Of a DNA stretch of 64,000 nt, positions 7,964 to 16,005 are shown one piece after another. A program made the position numbers and the translations under genes. The DNA comes from Phycisphaerae bacterium (GTDB lineage Bacteria > Planctomycetota > Phycisphaerae > Phycisphaerales > UBA1924), in NCBI GenBank assembly GCA_016794925.1, contig JAEUIW010000015.1, forward strand, positions 2,221 to 66,220. Reading direction: 5' to 3'. How positions within the stretch are numbered: position 1 is the first letter of the stretch; each line of letters starts with the position of its first letter. Below the pieces are notes generated by a model. It was not told the origin of the DNA, did not search any database, and saw only the letters and a program-made list of their open reading frames with translations.

Positions 7964-9028
7964 CTATGAGCGGCTCGCCAGCGCGAAGGCGCGTGCCGCG
8001 GCGTTGGAGTGGGGCAGCCGGTCCAGCGCCGCCGGCGTCACCCACCGCCGCGCCAGCGGCCCGCCGGGTGGCGACGCGCCGTCCACGGCGGCGGCGTACA
8101 CGACGAACCGCACGGCCCGGTGCGTCGTGGCGTGACCGAAGGCGCCGACCCTCCGAACCGGCCGGCCGATCCACGCCTCGACCGCGGCCCGGGTCGGGGC
8201 GCGGCCCGCGACCTCCAGGGTCGGCAACTGCCACATGCCGCCCCACATGCCCTCGTCGGGGCGGCGTTCCACCAGCACCCGCCCGCGCGGATCGCGGACG
8301 AGCACGGACGCGCACCCCACCGCCGCGACCCGGACGCGCGCCCGGGGCGCCGGGATGCGATCGGTGAGCGCGCGGGCGCGCGCCAGGCACGGCGCGCGGA
8401 GCGGGCAGCGCGCGCAATCCGGCCCGCGCGGCACGCACCGCGTCGCGCCCAGCTCGATCAGGCCCTCGTTCAGGTCGCCGGCCCGCCCCGCGGGCGCCGC
8501 CCGGACCAGCGCCCCGGCCCGCTCCCAAGCCCACGCCAGCGACGCGCGGGAACCGTGCTCGCCCGCGCGCGCTTCCAGACGCATCAGCACGCGCTGGACG
8601 TTGCCGTCCACGGCCGGGACGGGACGGGCGAAGGCGATGGAGGCGATCGCGCCGGCGGAATAACGGCCCAGCCCGGGGAGCGCGCGCAGGGCCGCCGGAT
8701 CGTCGGGGATATGCCCGCCGTGGCGCGCCACAACGGCGCGCGCAGCGGCGTGGAGGAGCCGGGCCCGGCGGTAGTACCCCAGGCCGCGCCACGCCGCGAG
8801 CACGTCCTGCTCGCGGGCGGCGGCCAGGGCCGCGAGATCCGGGAACGCGCGCACGAACGCGACGAAGGCCTCCTGAACGCGGGCCACCTGAGTCTGCTGG
8901 AGCATGGCCTCGCTGACGAGCGCGGCGTAGGGATCTCGCGGGACCGTCCGCCAGGGCAGGTCGCGCCGGGCGCGCGCGAACCACGCGATCACCGCCCGGG
9001 CCAGGCGTGCGTCAGTCCAGCGCGGCAA
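7964..9028 (-). CDS. mutY: A/G-specific adenine DNA glycosylase
   Basis: MutY removes adenine mispaired with 8-oxoguanine. The 354-residue protein has all signature elements: DLPWR at 23-27, SEAMLQQTQV with the catalytic Glu at 40, helix-hairpin-helix LPGLGRYSAGAI at 117-128, the catalytic Asp in VDGNV at 141, and a 4Fe-4S loop with Cys198, 205, 208 and 214 in C-x6-C-x2-C-x5-C spacing. A NUDIX-like C-terminal domain follows and recognises 8-oxoG (LVERRPDEGMWGGMWQLP). The start is TTG at 9028, overlapping the end of the upstream Nfu-N gene by 17 bases, which suggests coupling. No better start fits before residue 23. Confidence 0.93.
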   Translation of the reverse strand: MPRWTDARLARAVIAWFARARRDLPWRTVPRDPYAALVSEAMLQQTQVARVQEAFVAFVRAFPDLAALAAAREQDVLAAWRGLGYYRRARLLHAAARAVVARHGGHIPDDPAALRALPGLGRYSAGAIASIAFARPVPAVDGNVQRVLMRLEARAGEHGSRASLAWAWERAGALVRAAPAGRAGDLNEGLIELGATRCVPRGPDCARCPLRAPCLARARALTDRIPAPRARVRVAAVGCASVLVRDPRGRVLVERRPDEGMWGGMWQLPTLEVAGRAPTRAAVEAWIGRPVRRVGAFGHATTHRAVRFVVYAAAVDGASPPGGPLARRWVTPAALDRLPHSNAAARAFALASRS

Positions 9029-9278
9029 GGACGGCCTCCACGCCCGCCTTCACCCCGGGCCAGGCGGCCTGGGGCGACTTGCCGACGGTCATCCAGCCCC
9101 CGTTGATCAGGATGTTGGTCACGCCGGGGACTCCGAAGAGGCCCGCGGCGAGGGGGTCCCCCGCGGCCTCGGCAGCATTGCGGAAGCTGCGCGGGCGCTC
9201 GGAAAGCGCGCGGCTGAGCACGCACTTGAGCGCGTTGGGATTGGGCGTCGGCTCGTACGTCGTCACGCGGCAGGGCAT
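9012..9278 (-). CDS. Nfu/NifU N-terminal domain protein
   Basis: This 88-residue stand-alone Nfu N-terminal domain protein begins with the hallmark TYEPTPNPNALKCVLSRAL and ends with VPGVTNILINGGWMTVGKSP. It lacks the C-terminal NifU domain with its Fe-S-binding CxxC, so it cannot hold a cluster by itself and is probably an accessory in Fe-S protein assembly. The neighbouring overlapping gene is mutY, an Fe-S enzyme, which fits such a role. The ATG at 9278 gives a complete domain. Family assignment is confident; the role is inferred. Confidence 0.82.
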   Translation of the reverse strand: MPCRVTTYEPTPNPNALKCVLSRALSERPRSFRNAAEAAGDPLAAGLFGVPGVTNILINGGWMTVGKSPQAAWPGVKAGVEAVLAALD

Positions 9279-9426
9279 GGTGTGAGGGCTCGTTTGGCGA
9301 TCGTCCCAAGCATAGATCGTCGCGCGCCGGACCGAATGCGGGGGCGCGCCGGGGCGTAAACTGGCCGTTGTGATCGGCCGATGTCGATCCGGAATCGGAC
9401 GAAGCTGATGTCACGCTGATATCGCC

Positions 9427-10332
9427 ATGATGCTCCGGCTGCAACAACTCTTCGACCGGCTGCAGGCCTACCCGGGCTGGCAGGTGGCCGTTGAGCTTCT
9501 GGTCATCTGGCTGGTGGTGTACGCGGCGTACAGGTTCCTTCAGGGAACGCGCGCGGCGGGGATCATCAAGGGATTCGTGGTCGTGCTGCTGGTGGGGACG
9601 CTGCTGGTGCGGGTGCTGGGCGAGCGCGACGCGTTCCAACGACTGAAAGTCCTCTATGACAGCTTCCTGACGGTCGCCGCGCTGGGGTTCGTGATCATCT
9701 TTCAGCCCGAGCTGCGCCGGGCCCTGACCCGCCTGGGCGAGGCGCCGCTGTTCCGTCGCGGCCGGGCCGCCGCGGCCGAGGTGAGCGAGGAGATCGCCGA
9801 CGCGTGCGGGTACCTGAGCAAGGCCCGGTTCGGGGGCCTGATCGTGATCGAGCGTGAGGTCGGGCTGCGCGGGTTGGTGGAGGGGGGCACGCCGATCGAG
9901 GGTCGGGTCTCCGCGGCGCTGCTCCAGACCATCTTCTTTCCGGGCTCGGCGCTGCACGACCTGGCGGTTGTGATCAAGGACCAGACGGTGACGGCCGCGG
10001 GCGTGCAACTGCCGCTGGCCGAGCCGGGCGAGATGCCCGACCCGTCGCTGGGATCTCGGCACCGGGCCGCGGTGGGCCTGACCCGCGAGTGCGACGCGCT
10101 CGCGATCGTGGTCAGCGAAGAGACCGGGGGCATCAGCCTGGCGGAGCGCGGCCGGCTCTTGCGCGGGCTGAAGGCCGACGGGCTGCGCATCGAACTGGAA
10201 CGCCGACTGAGCGGTCGGGCAGCGGATACCGCGCCCGCCGTGACGCCCGAGGCCGGAGCGCCCGCGCGATCCGACGCCGCGCCCGACCCGGGGGCGCGTC
10301 CGGGGCCTCCTGGCGACGCCGCGGCTGCCTGA
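9427..10332 (+). CDS. cdaA: Diadenylate cyclase, CdaA type
   Basis: CdaA makes cyclic di-AMP from two ATP at the membrane. The 301-residue protein has about three N-terminal membrane helices (near 20-40, 46-64 and 80-94), then the DAC domain: FQPELRRALTRLG, GGLIVIEREVGL, the LHDLAVVI region at 176-183, GSRHRAAVG with RHR at 211-213, and DALAIVVSEETGGISLA. The usual DGA signature reads DLA (178-180) here, a change at a normally invariant Gly. RHR is intact. The tail after about 255 is a Pro/Ala-rich disordered extension. A second ATG lies one codon in. The next gene, a CHASE2 kinase, begins 41 bases after this stop, so an operon is likely. Confidence 0.9.
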   Translation: MMLRLQQLFDRLQAYPGWQVAVELLVIWLVVYAAYRFLQGTRAAGIIKGFVVVLLVGTLLVRVLGERDAFQRLKVLYDSFLTVAALGFVIIFQPELRRALTRLGEAPLFRRGRAAAAEVSEEIADACGYLSKARFGGLIVIEREVGLRGLVEGGTPIEGRVSAALLQTIFFPGSALHDLAVVIKDQTVTAAGVQLPLAEPGEMPDPSLGSRHRAAVGLTRECDALAIVVSEETGGISLAERGRLLRGLKADGLRIELERRLSGRAADTAPAVTPEAGAPARSDAAPDPGARPGPPGDAAAA

Positions 10333-10373
10333 CTTGATGCGCGGGGCGCCACCCACCCGGAGCGGGGAGTACC

Positions 10374-12818
10374 ATGCGTGCTCGGCCGCGCGCGCGCGGG
10401 CCGCACACGATGCCTGACGATCCGCGAAATCCCGCCGGCGACGAGCGTGCCCGGGGCGAGCACGATGCCGCGCCACCACCCGCACCCTCTGCGCCGTCGC
10501 CCGCCGATCCCCACGAGGGCGAGACGTTGGCGCCCACCTCCGAGCTCCGGTCGGAGTTGTTCCGCGCACACGCGGCGCTGCCGTACGCCCATGTGCCGCA
10601 CATGCTGGGGCGGTACCGGATCGTGCGGCTGATCGGGTCGGGGGGCATGGGCGAGGTGTACGAAGCGGAGCAGGAGGAGCCGCGCCGGCGGGTGGCGGTG
10701 AAAATGGTGCGCGGCGGCGCACGGGGGGCGCGAGCGCTGCGGCGCTTCGCCCGCGAGTCGCAGATTCTCTCGCAGCTCTCGCACCCGGCGGTGGCGCAGG
10801 TCTTCGACGCCGGGAGCGTGACCGACGCGGGCGGGCAGGTCGTGCCGTATTTCGTGATGGAGCTGGTTCCCGGGGCGCGGAGCCTGACGCGGCACGCGCG
10901 CGAGGCGGGGCTGGACGCGCGGCGGCGGATCGAACTCTTCTCGGACGCCTGCCGCGGCGTGGCTCACGGTCACGCGCGCCGGATCATCCACCGGGACCTG
11001 AAGCCCGGGAACATCCTGGTCGATCGCGAGGGCCGCGTGAAGGTGATCGACTTCGGCGTGGCCCGTGCCCTGGGCACGGACGGGGGCGCGCGCGGCTCGT
11101 CGTCCGACACGGCCTCGACGGAGACCGGGCAGGTTCTGGGGACGCTGGCGTACATGTCGCCGGAGCAGGTCGCGGGGCAGAGCCGGCACGTGGACGAGCG
11201 GAGCGACGTGTACTCGCTGGGGGTGGTGCTCTACGAGCTGCTGTGCGGTCGGATGCCGGTGGACCTGGACGGCGTGGGGATCATCGAGGCGGCGCGGCGC
11301 ATCCGCGAGACGGAGCCGGTCCCTCCCGCCGAGATCATGCCCGACCTGAACGCGGACGTGAGCCGGGTGGTGATGACGGCCCTGGCCAAGGAGCCGGCGC
11401 GGCGGTACGAGAGCGCCGGCGAACTGGCCGACGATCTCGATCGCTGCCTGCGCGGGGAGACGATCCGCGCGCGCGGCGCGTCGGGATGGTACCGGGCGCG
11501 ATCGGGCGCACGGCGGGCGCTGGGCCGGTACTGGCAGTTCTCGCTGGTGGGCGTGGTGCTGGCGTGCACGGTGGCGGCCCAGTGGATCGCCCCCCCGCTC
11601 GTGTTCGGGCCGACCGGATTCAACGAGTGGTTCCAGCGCGTGGCCTCCGCGGCGGGCGTCGACGAACCGTTCCGCAACGTGCGCGTGATCGGCCTGACCG
11701 ATCCGGAAGCGATCGGCGACCTGGCGAAGGAGGCGGGCCTGGAACACGTCGAGCCGGGGAACCTCCGGTCGTGGCGCCGCCTGCACGGGGCCCTGATGGA
11801 AAAACTGGCACGAGCCGGGGCCCGGGTGGTGGCGTGGGACGTCGTGTTCGGGCTGCGGTCCGACCCGCCGACGGAGTTCGACGCGGACTTCGTTCGCGGC
11901 ATCGAGGCCCTGCGCGCCGCGGGGTGCGACACGGTGCTCGCTTGTCCGGAGTGGTCGATCGACGAGCGGGGGCTGCCCAACGTCTCCCCGATCATCTCGC
12001 GGGCCGCGCGTTGGGGGGCGATCACCGCGTTCCTTGGCAAGGATGCCCCGTGGCGCGTGGACGCCGTGGTGCGTCGGCCCGACCGCTCCGCCATGGCGTC
12101 GCTGTCGGTGGAGGCCGCGGCGGCGTACCACCAGCCCGGGTCCGAGGCCGATTTCGGCGTGGACGAGGGCCGCATGCGGGTGGACGTGGCGTTCTACACG
12201 CGCACGAGCGCGCCCGAAGGACGCCGGGCGCCGGTCGGGAGCACGCGTTCTTTCCCGCTCAGCCACGTGGGCGTCGAGCAGGAGAGCGGCGACATCTTCG
12301 GGGTCGAGCGGGGCTCGCTGGTGGGCAGCATGATGGTCCAGATTCCTCCCGACTCCGACCTCGGGGCGGCGACGCTGGACTACGCGCAGGCCTTGCGCAT
12401 GGACGACGCGGCCCTGCGCGCGCGGATCGCCGGAAAGGCCGTTGTGATCGGGTATTGCTTCGAGGGCGCGGGCGAGGCGCACGCGCTCCCGGACGGGCGC
12501 GTGCGGCCCGCCTGCTACGCGCACGCGGCGGCGCTGGAGTTGATCCTGGCGCACAGCGCGGTGCGGCTGCCGAGCGAGGCCCAGGGATGGCTCGCGACGC
12601 TGCTGGGCGCCGGAGCGGGCGCGCTGCTGAGCGCGTGGGGGATGGGCTCGCGGGCGGTGCGCGTGACGCTGCTGCTGGGCCTGGCGGCCGCGACCGTGCT
12701 GGCGTGCGTCGGCGTCTACCGCTCGACGTTATTCTTGTGCAACCCAGGGGTGCCGCTGGCGGCGTGCGTGTCGGCGTGCGCGGCGTCCGCGTGGGTGATG
12801 CGGGCACGGCCGTGGTGA
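10374..12818 (+). CDS. Ser/Thr protein kinase with CHASE2 sensor domain
   Basis: The 814-residue kinase has a disordered acidic/Pro-rich lead (1-75), then a Hanks-type kinase domain: Gly loop GSGGMGEV at 88-95, catalytic Lys110 (VAVKMV), HRDLKPGNILV with Asp208, VIDFGVAR with DFG at 226-228, and GTLAYMSPEQ. A membrane helix near 385-402 leads to an extracytoplasmic CHASE2 domain (roughly 420-690, with VIGLTDPEA and ARAGARVVAWDVVF). Two to three helices end the protein. The ATG at 10374 has GGGGAG about six bases upstream. CHASE2 domains sense unknown periplasmic signals. Position after cdaA and before a lipoprotein suggests a three-gene envelope-signalling unit. Substrates are unknown. Confidence 0.92.
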   Translation: MRARPRARGPHTMPDDPRNPAGDERARGEHDAAPPPAPSAPSPADPHEGETLAPTSELRSELFRAHAALPYAHVPHMLGRYRIVRLIGSGGMGEVYEAEQEEPRRRVAVKMVRGGARGARALRRFARESQILSQLSHPAVAQVFDAGSVTDAGGQVVPYFVMELVPGARSLTRHAREAGLDARRRIELFSDACRGVAHGHARRIIHRDLKPGNILVDREGRVKVIDFGVARALGTDGGARGSSSDTASTETGQVLGTLAYMSPEQVAGQSRHVDERSDVYSLGVVLYELLCGRMPVDLDGVGIIEAARRIRETEPVPPAEIMPDLNADVSRVVMTALAKEPARRYESAGELADDLDRCLRGETIRARGASGWYRARSGARRALGRYWQFSLVGVVLACTVAAQWIAPPLVFGPTGFNEWFQRVASAAGVDEPFRNVRVIGLTDPEAIGDLAKEAGLEHVEPGNLRSWRRLHGALMEKLARAGARVVAWDVVFGLRSDPPTEFDADFVRGIEALRAAGCDTVLACPEWSIDERGLPNVSPIISRAARWGAITAFLGKDAPWRVDAVVRRPDRSAMASLSVEAAAAYHQPGSEADFGVDEGRMRVDVAFYTRTSAPEGRRAPVGSTRSFPLSHVGVEQESGDIFGVERGSLVGSMMVQIPPDSDLGAATLDYAQALRMDDAALRARIAGKAVVIGYCFEGAGEAHALPDGRVRPACYAHAAALELILAHSAVRLPSEAQGWLATLLGAGAGALLSAWGMGSRAVRVTLLLGLAAATVLACVGVYRSTLFLCNPGVPLAACVSACAASAWVMRARPW

Positions 12819-12849
12819 GATGGGCGCGAAGCCCCAAGGGAGGTCGATC

Positions 12850-13608
12850 ATGCGCGTGCGGACGAAATGGAACGTTGCACTGGTGGTCGCGGCGGCGTTG
12901 CTGGCGTCCGGGTGCACCGGGCACCATCACGGCGGCCTTCCGCACCATCCGCCCTCACCCCAGGGTGAGCAGCCGGACGACGCGCTGCCCGCCAGCCCGT
13001 TCCTCTCCGGGATCGTGCTGAACGCACGCGTGCCCTTCGAGACGCCCCACAATGCGCTGATGCAGGTGCGGCAGGGCCGCCGGCAGTACGCCGTGCTCTT
13101 CGGGCCGAGCCCGGACCTGCTGGGCCAGCCCGGGCCGGCGCCGGTGGGCCGGGGGGTGCTGCACAACTCCGCCGCGACGTGGGTGGACCAATGCGGGTAC
13201 GCGTACCTGAGCGGGATCTGGCCGATCGGGCGCGGGATGCGGATCAGCGCCGGCGCCCGGGGCACGACGCTGGTCCTGGACGTGCGGCCCGAGGTCGCCG
13301 GGGTGAAGGGGATCGAGCGGATCTTCCTGCTTCACCCGACCGCGCGGGAATCCGCGGTGGTGTTCGTGCTGCCCGAGGTGCGCCCGCCGGCGGGGGCGCC
13401 GGTGCAACCGTGGCAGATCGAGAACACCCTCACGCAGGAGCAGTACATCGAGACCGAGGACTTCGTGCATCAGGGACAGACCTACACGGTGCTGAGCGCG
13501 CCCAAGAACATCGGCCCCGCGACCGGGCCGGGGGGGTTCGATGCCCGCGCGTTCATCGACGCGGTCCTCCAGAAGGCCCGCGATGCGGGGATGGAGAACC
13601 AGCAGTAG
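12850..13608 (+). CDS. Lipoprotein of unknown function
   Basis: The 252-residue product begins with a lipoprotein signal (MRVRTKWNVALVVAAALLAS, then lipobox Cys at about 22) followed by a His/Pro-rich linker. I chose the ATG at 12850 because AAGGGAGG lies about seven bases upstream. An ATG at 12820 overlaps the kinase stop but would bury the signal. The body (TWVDQCGYAYLSGIWPIGRG, later FVHQGQTYTVLSAPKN) has no catalytic signature that I recognise. It sits immediately after the CHASE2 kinase, so it could be a periplasmic ligand-binding or target component of the same pathway, but that is inference only. Confidence 0.8.
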   Translation: MRVRTKWNVALVVAAALLASGCTGHHHGGLPHHPPSPQGEQPDDALPASPFLSGIVLNARVPFETPHNALMQVRQGRRQYAVLFGPSPDLLGQPGPAPVGRGVLHNSAATWVDQCGYAYLSGIWPIGRGMRISAGARGTTLVLDVRPEVAGVKGIERIFLLHPTARESAVVFVLPEVRPPAGAPVQPWQIENTLTQEQYIETEDFVHQGQTYTVLSAPKNIGPATGPGGFDARAFIDAVLQKARDAGMENQQ

Positions 13609-13773
13609 CCGATCGATCGCGCCACGGGGGTCGCCGGCGCGCGAACCCGTGCCCGAATCCGGAGGTAGCAGATTCGGCACGCCGCGCGGCACGGGCCCGG
13701 CATGCGGCACGGAAGGGCCGGAAGGACGATCGGCGCCTATGCTCGAATGTCGTGCCTTGAGAGGAGCCCGAAC

Positions 13774-14469
13774 ATGATCCTGAACCCCCTCAGTCTCACG
13801 CTCGCCGCGGCGGTCTCGTTCGCCCTTGCGTCGCAGCCCGCCGAGCCGGGCAAGCCCGCTCCCACTCCTCCGGCGACTCCCCCCGCCAAGGAGCCCGCGA
13901 AGGTCGAGAAGCCCGCCCAGCCCGAACCACCCAAGAAGCCACAGGAGGCCTCGATCGTGCAGGTCAAGATCAGCACCAGCATGGGAGACATCGTCGCGGA
14001 GCTTGACGCCGAGAAGGCGCCGATCTCCACCGCGAACTTCCTTTCCTACGTTGACAAGAAGTTCTACGACGGCACGATTTTCCATCGCGTCATCGACAAC
14101 TTCATGATCCAGGGCGGCGGTTTCGACAAGGACATGAACCAGAAGGCCACCGACAAGCCCATCAAGAACGAATGGAAGAACGGCCTGAAGAACAAGCGCG
14201 GCACGCTCGCGATGGCCCGCACCAACGTCGCCGATTCGGCCACCAGCCAGTTCTTCATCAACGTGAAGGACAACGACTTCCTGGATCAGTCCCGCGACGG
14301 GGCGGCGTACGCCGTCTTCGGGCGGGTCGTCTCGGGCATGGACGTCGTGGACAAGATCCGGGGCGTCAAGACCACGATGAAGAAGGGTCAGGGCGATGTT
14401 CCCGTCGAGAACGTGGTGATCAACTCGATCACGCGCGTGGCGGCCGCCGCGCCCCCGGCGAAGAACTGA
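13774..14469 (+). CDS. Secreted peptidyl-prolyl cis-trans isomerase, cyclophilin type
   Basis: This 231-residue protein has a signal peptide ([20 protein letters not shown]), a Pro/Lys/Ala-rich linker to about residue 62, then a cyclophilin domain: [40 protein letters not shown] with the catalytic Arg, [20 protein letters not shown], and a C-terminal [14 protein letters not shown]. It catalyses proline isomerisation in exported proteins, probably in the periplasm. GAGGAG lies eight bases upstream of the ATG at 13774. The longer in-frame extension upstream would mask the signal. It stands alone, with no operon partner evident. Confidence 0.92.
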   Translation: MILNPLSLTLAAAVSFALASQPAEPGKPAPTPPATPPAKEPAKVEKPAQPEPPKKPQEASIVQVKISTSMGDIVAELDAEKAPISTANFLSYVDKKFYDGTIFHRVIDNFMIQGGGFDKDMNQKATDKPIKNEWKNGLKNKRGTLAMARTNVADSATSQFFINVKDNDFLDQSRDGAAYAVFGRVVSGMDVVDKIRGVKTTMKKGQGDVPVENVVINSITRVAAAAPPAKN

Positions 14470-14570
14470 GCCGGCGCCGATCGCGGACCCGAGCGACGGC
14501 ACCACCGCATCGTCGAGCGCCCGCGCGGGAATCCGCCGCGCCAGCCGGCTGCGGTGCGGACGCGCCGCGC

Positions 14571-14948
14571 TCACGATGCGAGCCGGGGCACCGCGGCCCT
14601 CCCGGCCAGCGTCGTGACCGGGATCAGCAATCCCAGGAACACGACGTGGTACCAGGCGGGCATGAGGTGGAGGGCGGAGGCCTGCACCAGCACGCCCACC
14701 GCCAGCAGCAGCACGGCGAGAACCGTCACCGCGCGCATGGACCGCGCGATCGCGCCCGCCGCGGCCCCCGCGATCGCGGAGCACGCGACACTCAGCGCGA
14801 GGATGCCCAGCAGGACGCCGGCGCCCGTCACCGCCTCGCCCCGGCCCACGGCCTCGGACGCGGACGAGAAGAGGAGCGTGTTCCCGCCCAGCCAGACGGC
14901 GCTCCACAGGGCGAACCCGACGACAACGGCGATGATGATCCGAAGCAT
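14571..14948 (-). CDS. Small integral membrane protein
   Basis: This 125-residue, very hydrophobic protein has four predicted membrane helices (about 2-26, 40-66, 72-90 and 96-116) and few charged residues. There are no motifs that define an activity. It begins 40 bases after the SRPBCC gene on the same strand and is the third gene of the arsR-controlled operon, so it is probably co-regulated with that pair. Planctomycete arsR-SRPBCC units often carry a small membrane protein, but its role is unknown. Confidence 0.75.
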   Translation of the reverse strand: MLRIIIAVVVGFALWSAVWLGGNTLLFSSASEAVGRGEAVTGAGVLLGILALSVACSAIAGAAAGAIARSMRAVTVLAVLLLAVGVLVQASALHLMPAWYHVVFLGLLIPVTTLAGRAAVPRLAS

Positions 14949-14988
14949 GAAGATCTCCTGACGGCGGGGTGAGGGAGCAGGGGCACGC

Positions 14989-15543
14989 TCAGGACACCGG
15001 CCAGCGCTCGCTGCGGCACTTCCTGGGAGCGGGCATCACCTTGAACAGCACGAACAGCAGGCGTGTGCCGAAGCTCGGGCGACCGGTTTCGATGACGGAC
15101 CTGAGCGTGTTGACGATGAGCGTGGCGCCCTGCGTCATCTGCTTGGCGGTCTTGGTGCCGGCGGGGCACTCGGAGATGATCAGCGTGAACTCGGTGCCGC
15201 CGGGCACCTCCCGCAGTTCGTACGTGACCACGCAGGGCGGGTCGTCCAGCGCGGTGAACTTGAACGTGTGGCTGAAGCGCGTCGGCGGCACGACCTCGAG
15301 GATCTCGCCCACCACACCCGTGTTGCGGCCGTCGGGCGTGCGCATGGCGAGCTTCGAGCCCGGCGCGAGCATCCCGGGGCCGAGGTGCATCCTCGAGTTG
15401 AAGAAGCACGCGATGGGCGCATCGGTCCGGGTGATCTCGCGCCACACGTCGTGGATCGCGCCGCGGATGACCACGCGGTGGACGCTGGCCGGGAGGGTCG
15501 CGGGGGCGCGCGCGGCCCCGGACGATGAACTCAGACTAGGCAC
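14989..15543 (-). CDS. SRPBCC (AHSA1-like) domain protein
   Basis: The 184-residue START/SRPBCC-fold protein contains VVIRGAIHDVWREITRTDAP at the N-terminal strand and helix, then GVVGEILEVVPPTRFSHTFK and PCVVTYELREVPGGTEFTLI, the pattern of Aha1-C/AHSA1-like proteins. These bind hydrophobic ligands or act as small enzymes. The GTG at 15543 overlaps the arsR stop by eight bases and is the likely start. The extra upstream open frame lies inside arsR. Genes of this type are commonly paired with an ArsR regulator, as here. No ligand can be named from sequence. Confidence 0.82.
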   Translation of the reverse strand: MPSLSSSSGAARAPATLPASVHRVVIRGAIHDVWREITRTDAPIACFFNSRMHLGPGMLAPGSKLAMRTPDGRNTGVVGEILEVVPPTRFSHTFKFTALDDPPCVVTYELREVPGGTEFTLIISECPAGTKTAKQMTQGATLIVNTLRSVIETGRPSFGTRLLFVLFKVMPAPRKCRSERWPVS

Positions 15544-15889
15544 TCTTGGCCGCCTTTCGTGATGAGGCTCGGGACTCCAGACGGTCCTTGATGTCCGCCA
15601 TCCGGGCGGACCAGAAACGGCTGTACTGGTCGGTCCAGCGGTCGTGCACGAGCTGGATGGGCACCGCGTTGAAGAACAGCCGGCGCTCGCGACCGGCACG
15701 CCGGGAGACCACCAGGTTCGCGGTCTCCAGGATCCCCACGTGCTTGAGCACGCCCACGCCGCTCATGTCGAAGTGCGCGGCCAACGCCGCGACGCTCAAG
15801 CCCGGCGACTCCCGCAGGAGGTCGAGCATGCGACGGCGGCCCGGGTGGGCCAGCGCGGCGAACAGGTTGTCCAGCTCGGTCTCTGTCAT
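15536..15889 (-). CDS. ArsR-family transcriptional regulator
   Basis: The 117-residue winged-helix protein starts MTETELDNLFAALAHPGRRR and has the HTH stretch GLSVAALAAHFDMSGVGVLK with wing VVSRRAGRERRLFFNA, ending in WTDQYSRFWSARMADIKDRL. This is the ArsR subgroup that accompanies SRPBCC genes. It lacks the CxC metal site of ArsR/SmtB, so it does not look like a metal sensor. The ATG at 15889 lies immediately downstream of a predicted promoter and a perfect inverted repeat (15892-15907). It is the first gene of a three-gene minus-strand operon and is probably autoregulated. Confidence 0.9.
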   Translation of the reverse strand: MTETELDNLFAALAHPGRRRMLDLLRESPGLSVAALAAHFDMSGVGVLKHVGILETANLVVSRRAGRERRLFFNAVPIQLVHDRWTDQYSRFWSARMADIKDRLESRASSRKAAKSA

Positions 15890-15891
15890 TA

Positions 15892-15928
15892 CTAACCAAA
15901 AGGTTAGCACAAAAAAGCGTTCCGTCAA
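15892..15928 (-). promoter_or_regulatory. arsR operon promoter with overlapping operator
   Basis: On the minus strand TTGACG (15928-15923) is followed after 16 bases by TAACCT (15906-15901). A perfect inverted repeat CTAACC-4 nt-GGTTAG (15892-15907) covers the -10 and the expected start site. Binding of the ArsR product there would block RNA polymerase. The predicted start site is only a few bases from the ATG at 15889, so the mRNA would have almost no leader. Confidence 0.65.
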
Positions 15929-16005
15929 GTTCCGCACTTTTTTGCGCGCCGACCGGCTCACGCCGGGGGGAGCGTGCGTGGGGTGCGAGCGGCCCACGTC
16001 CTAGC

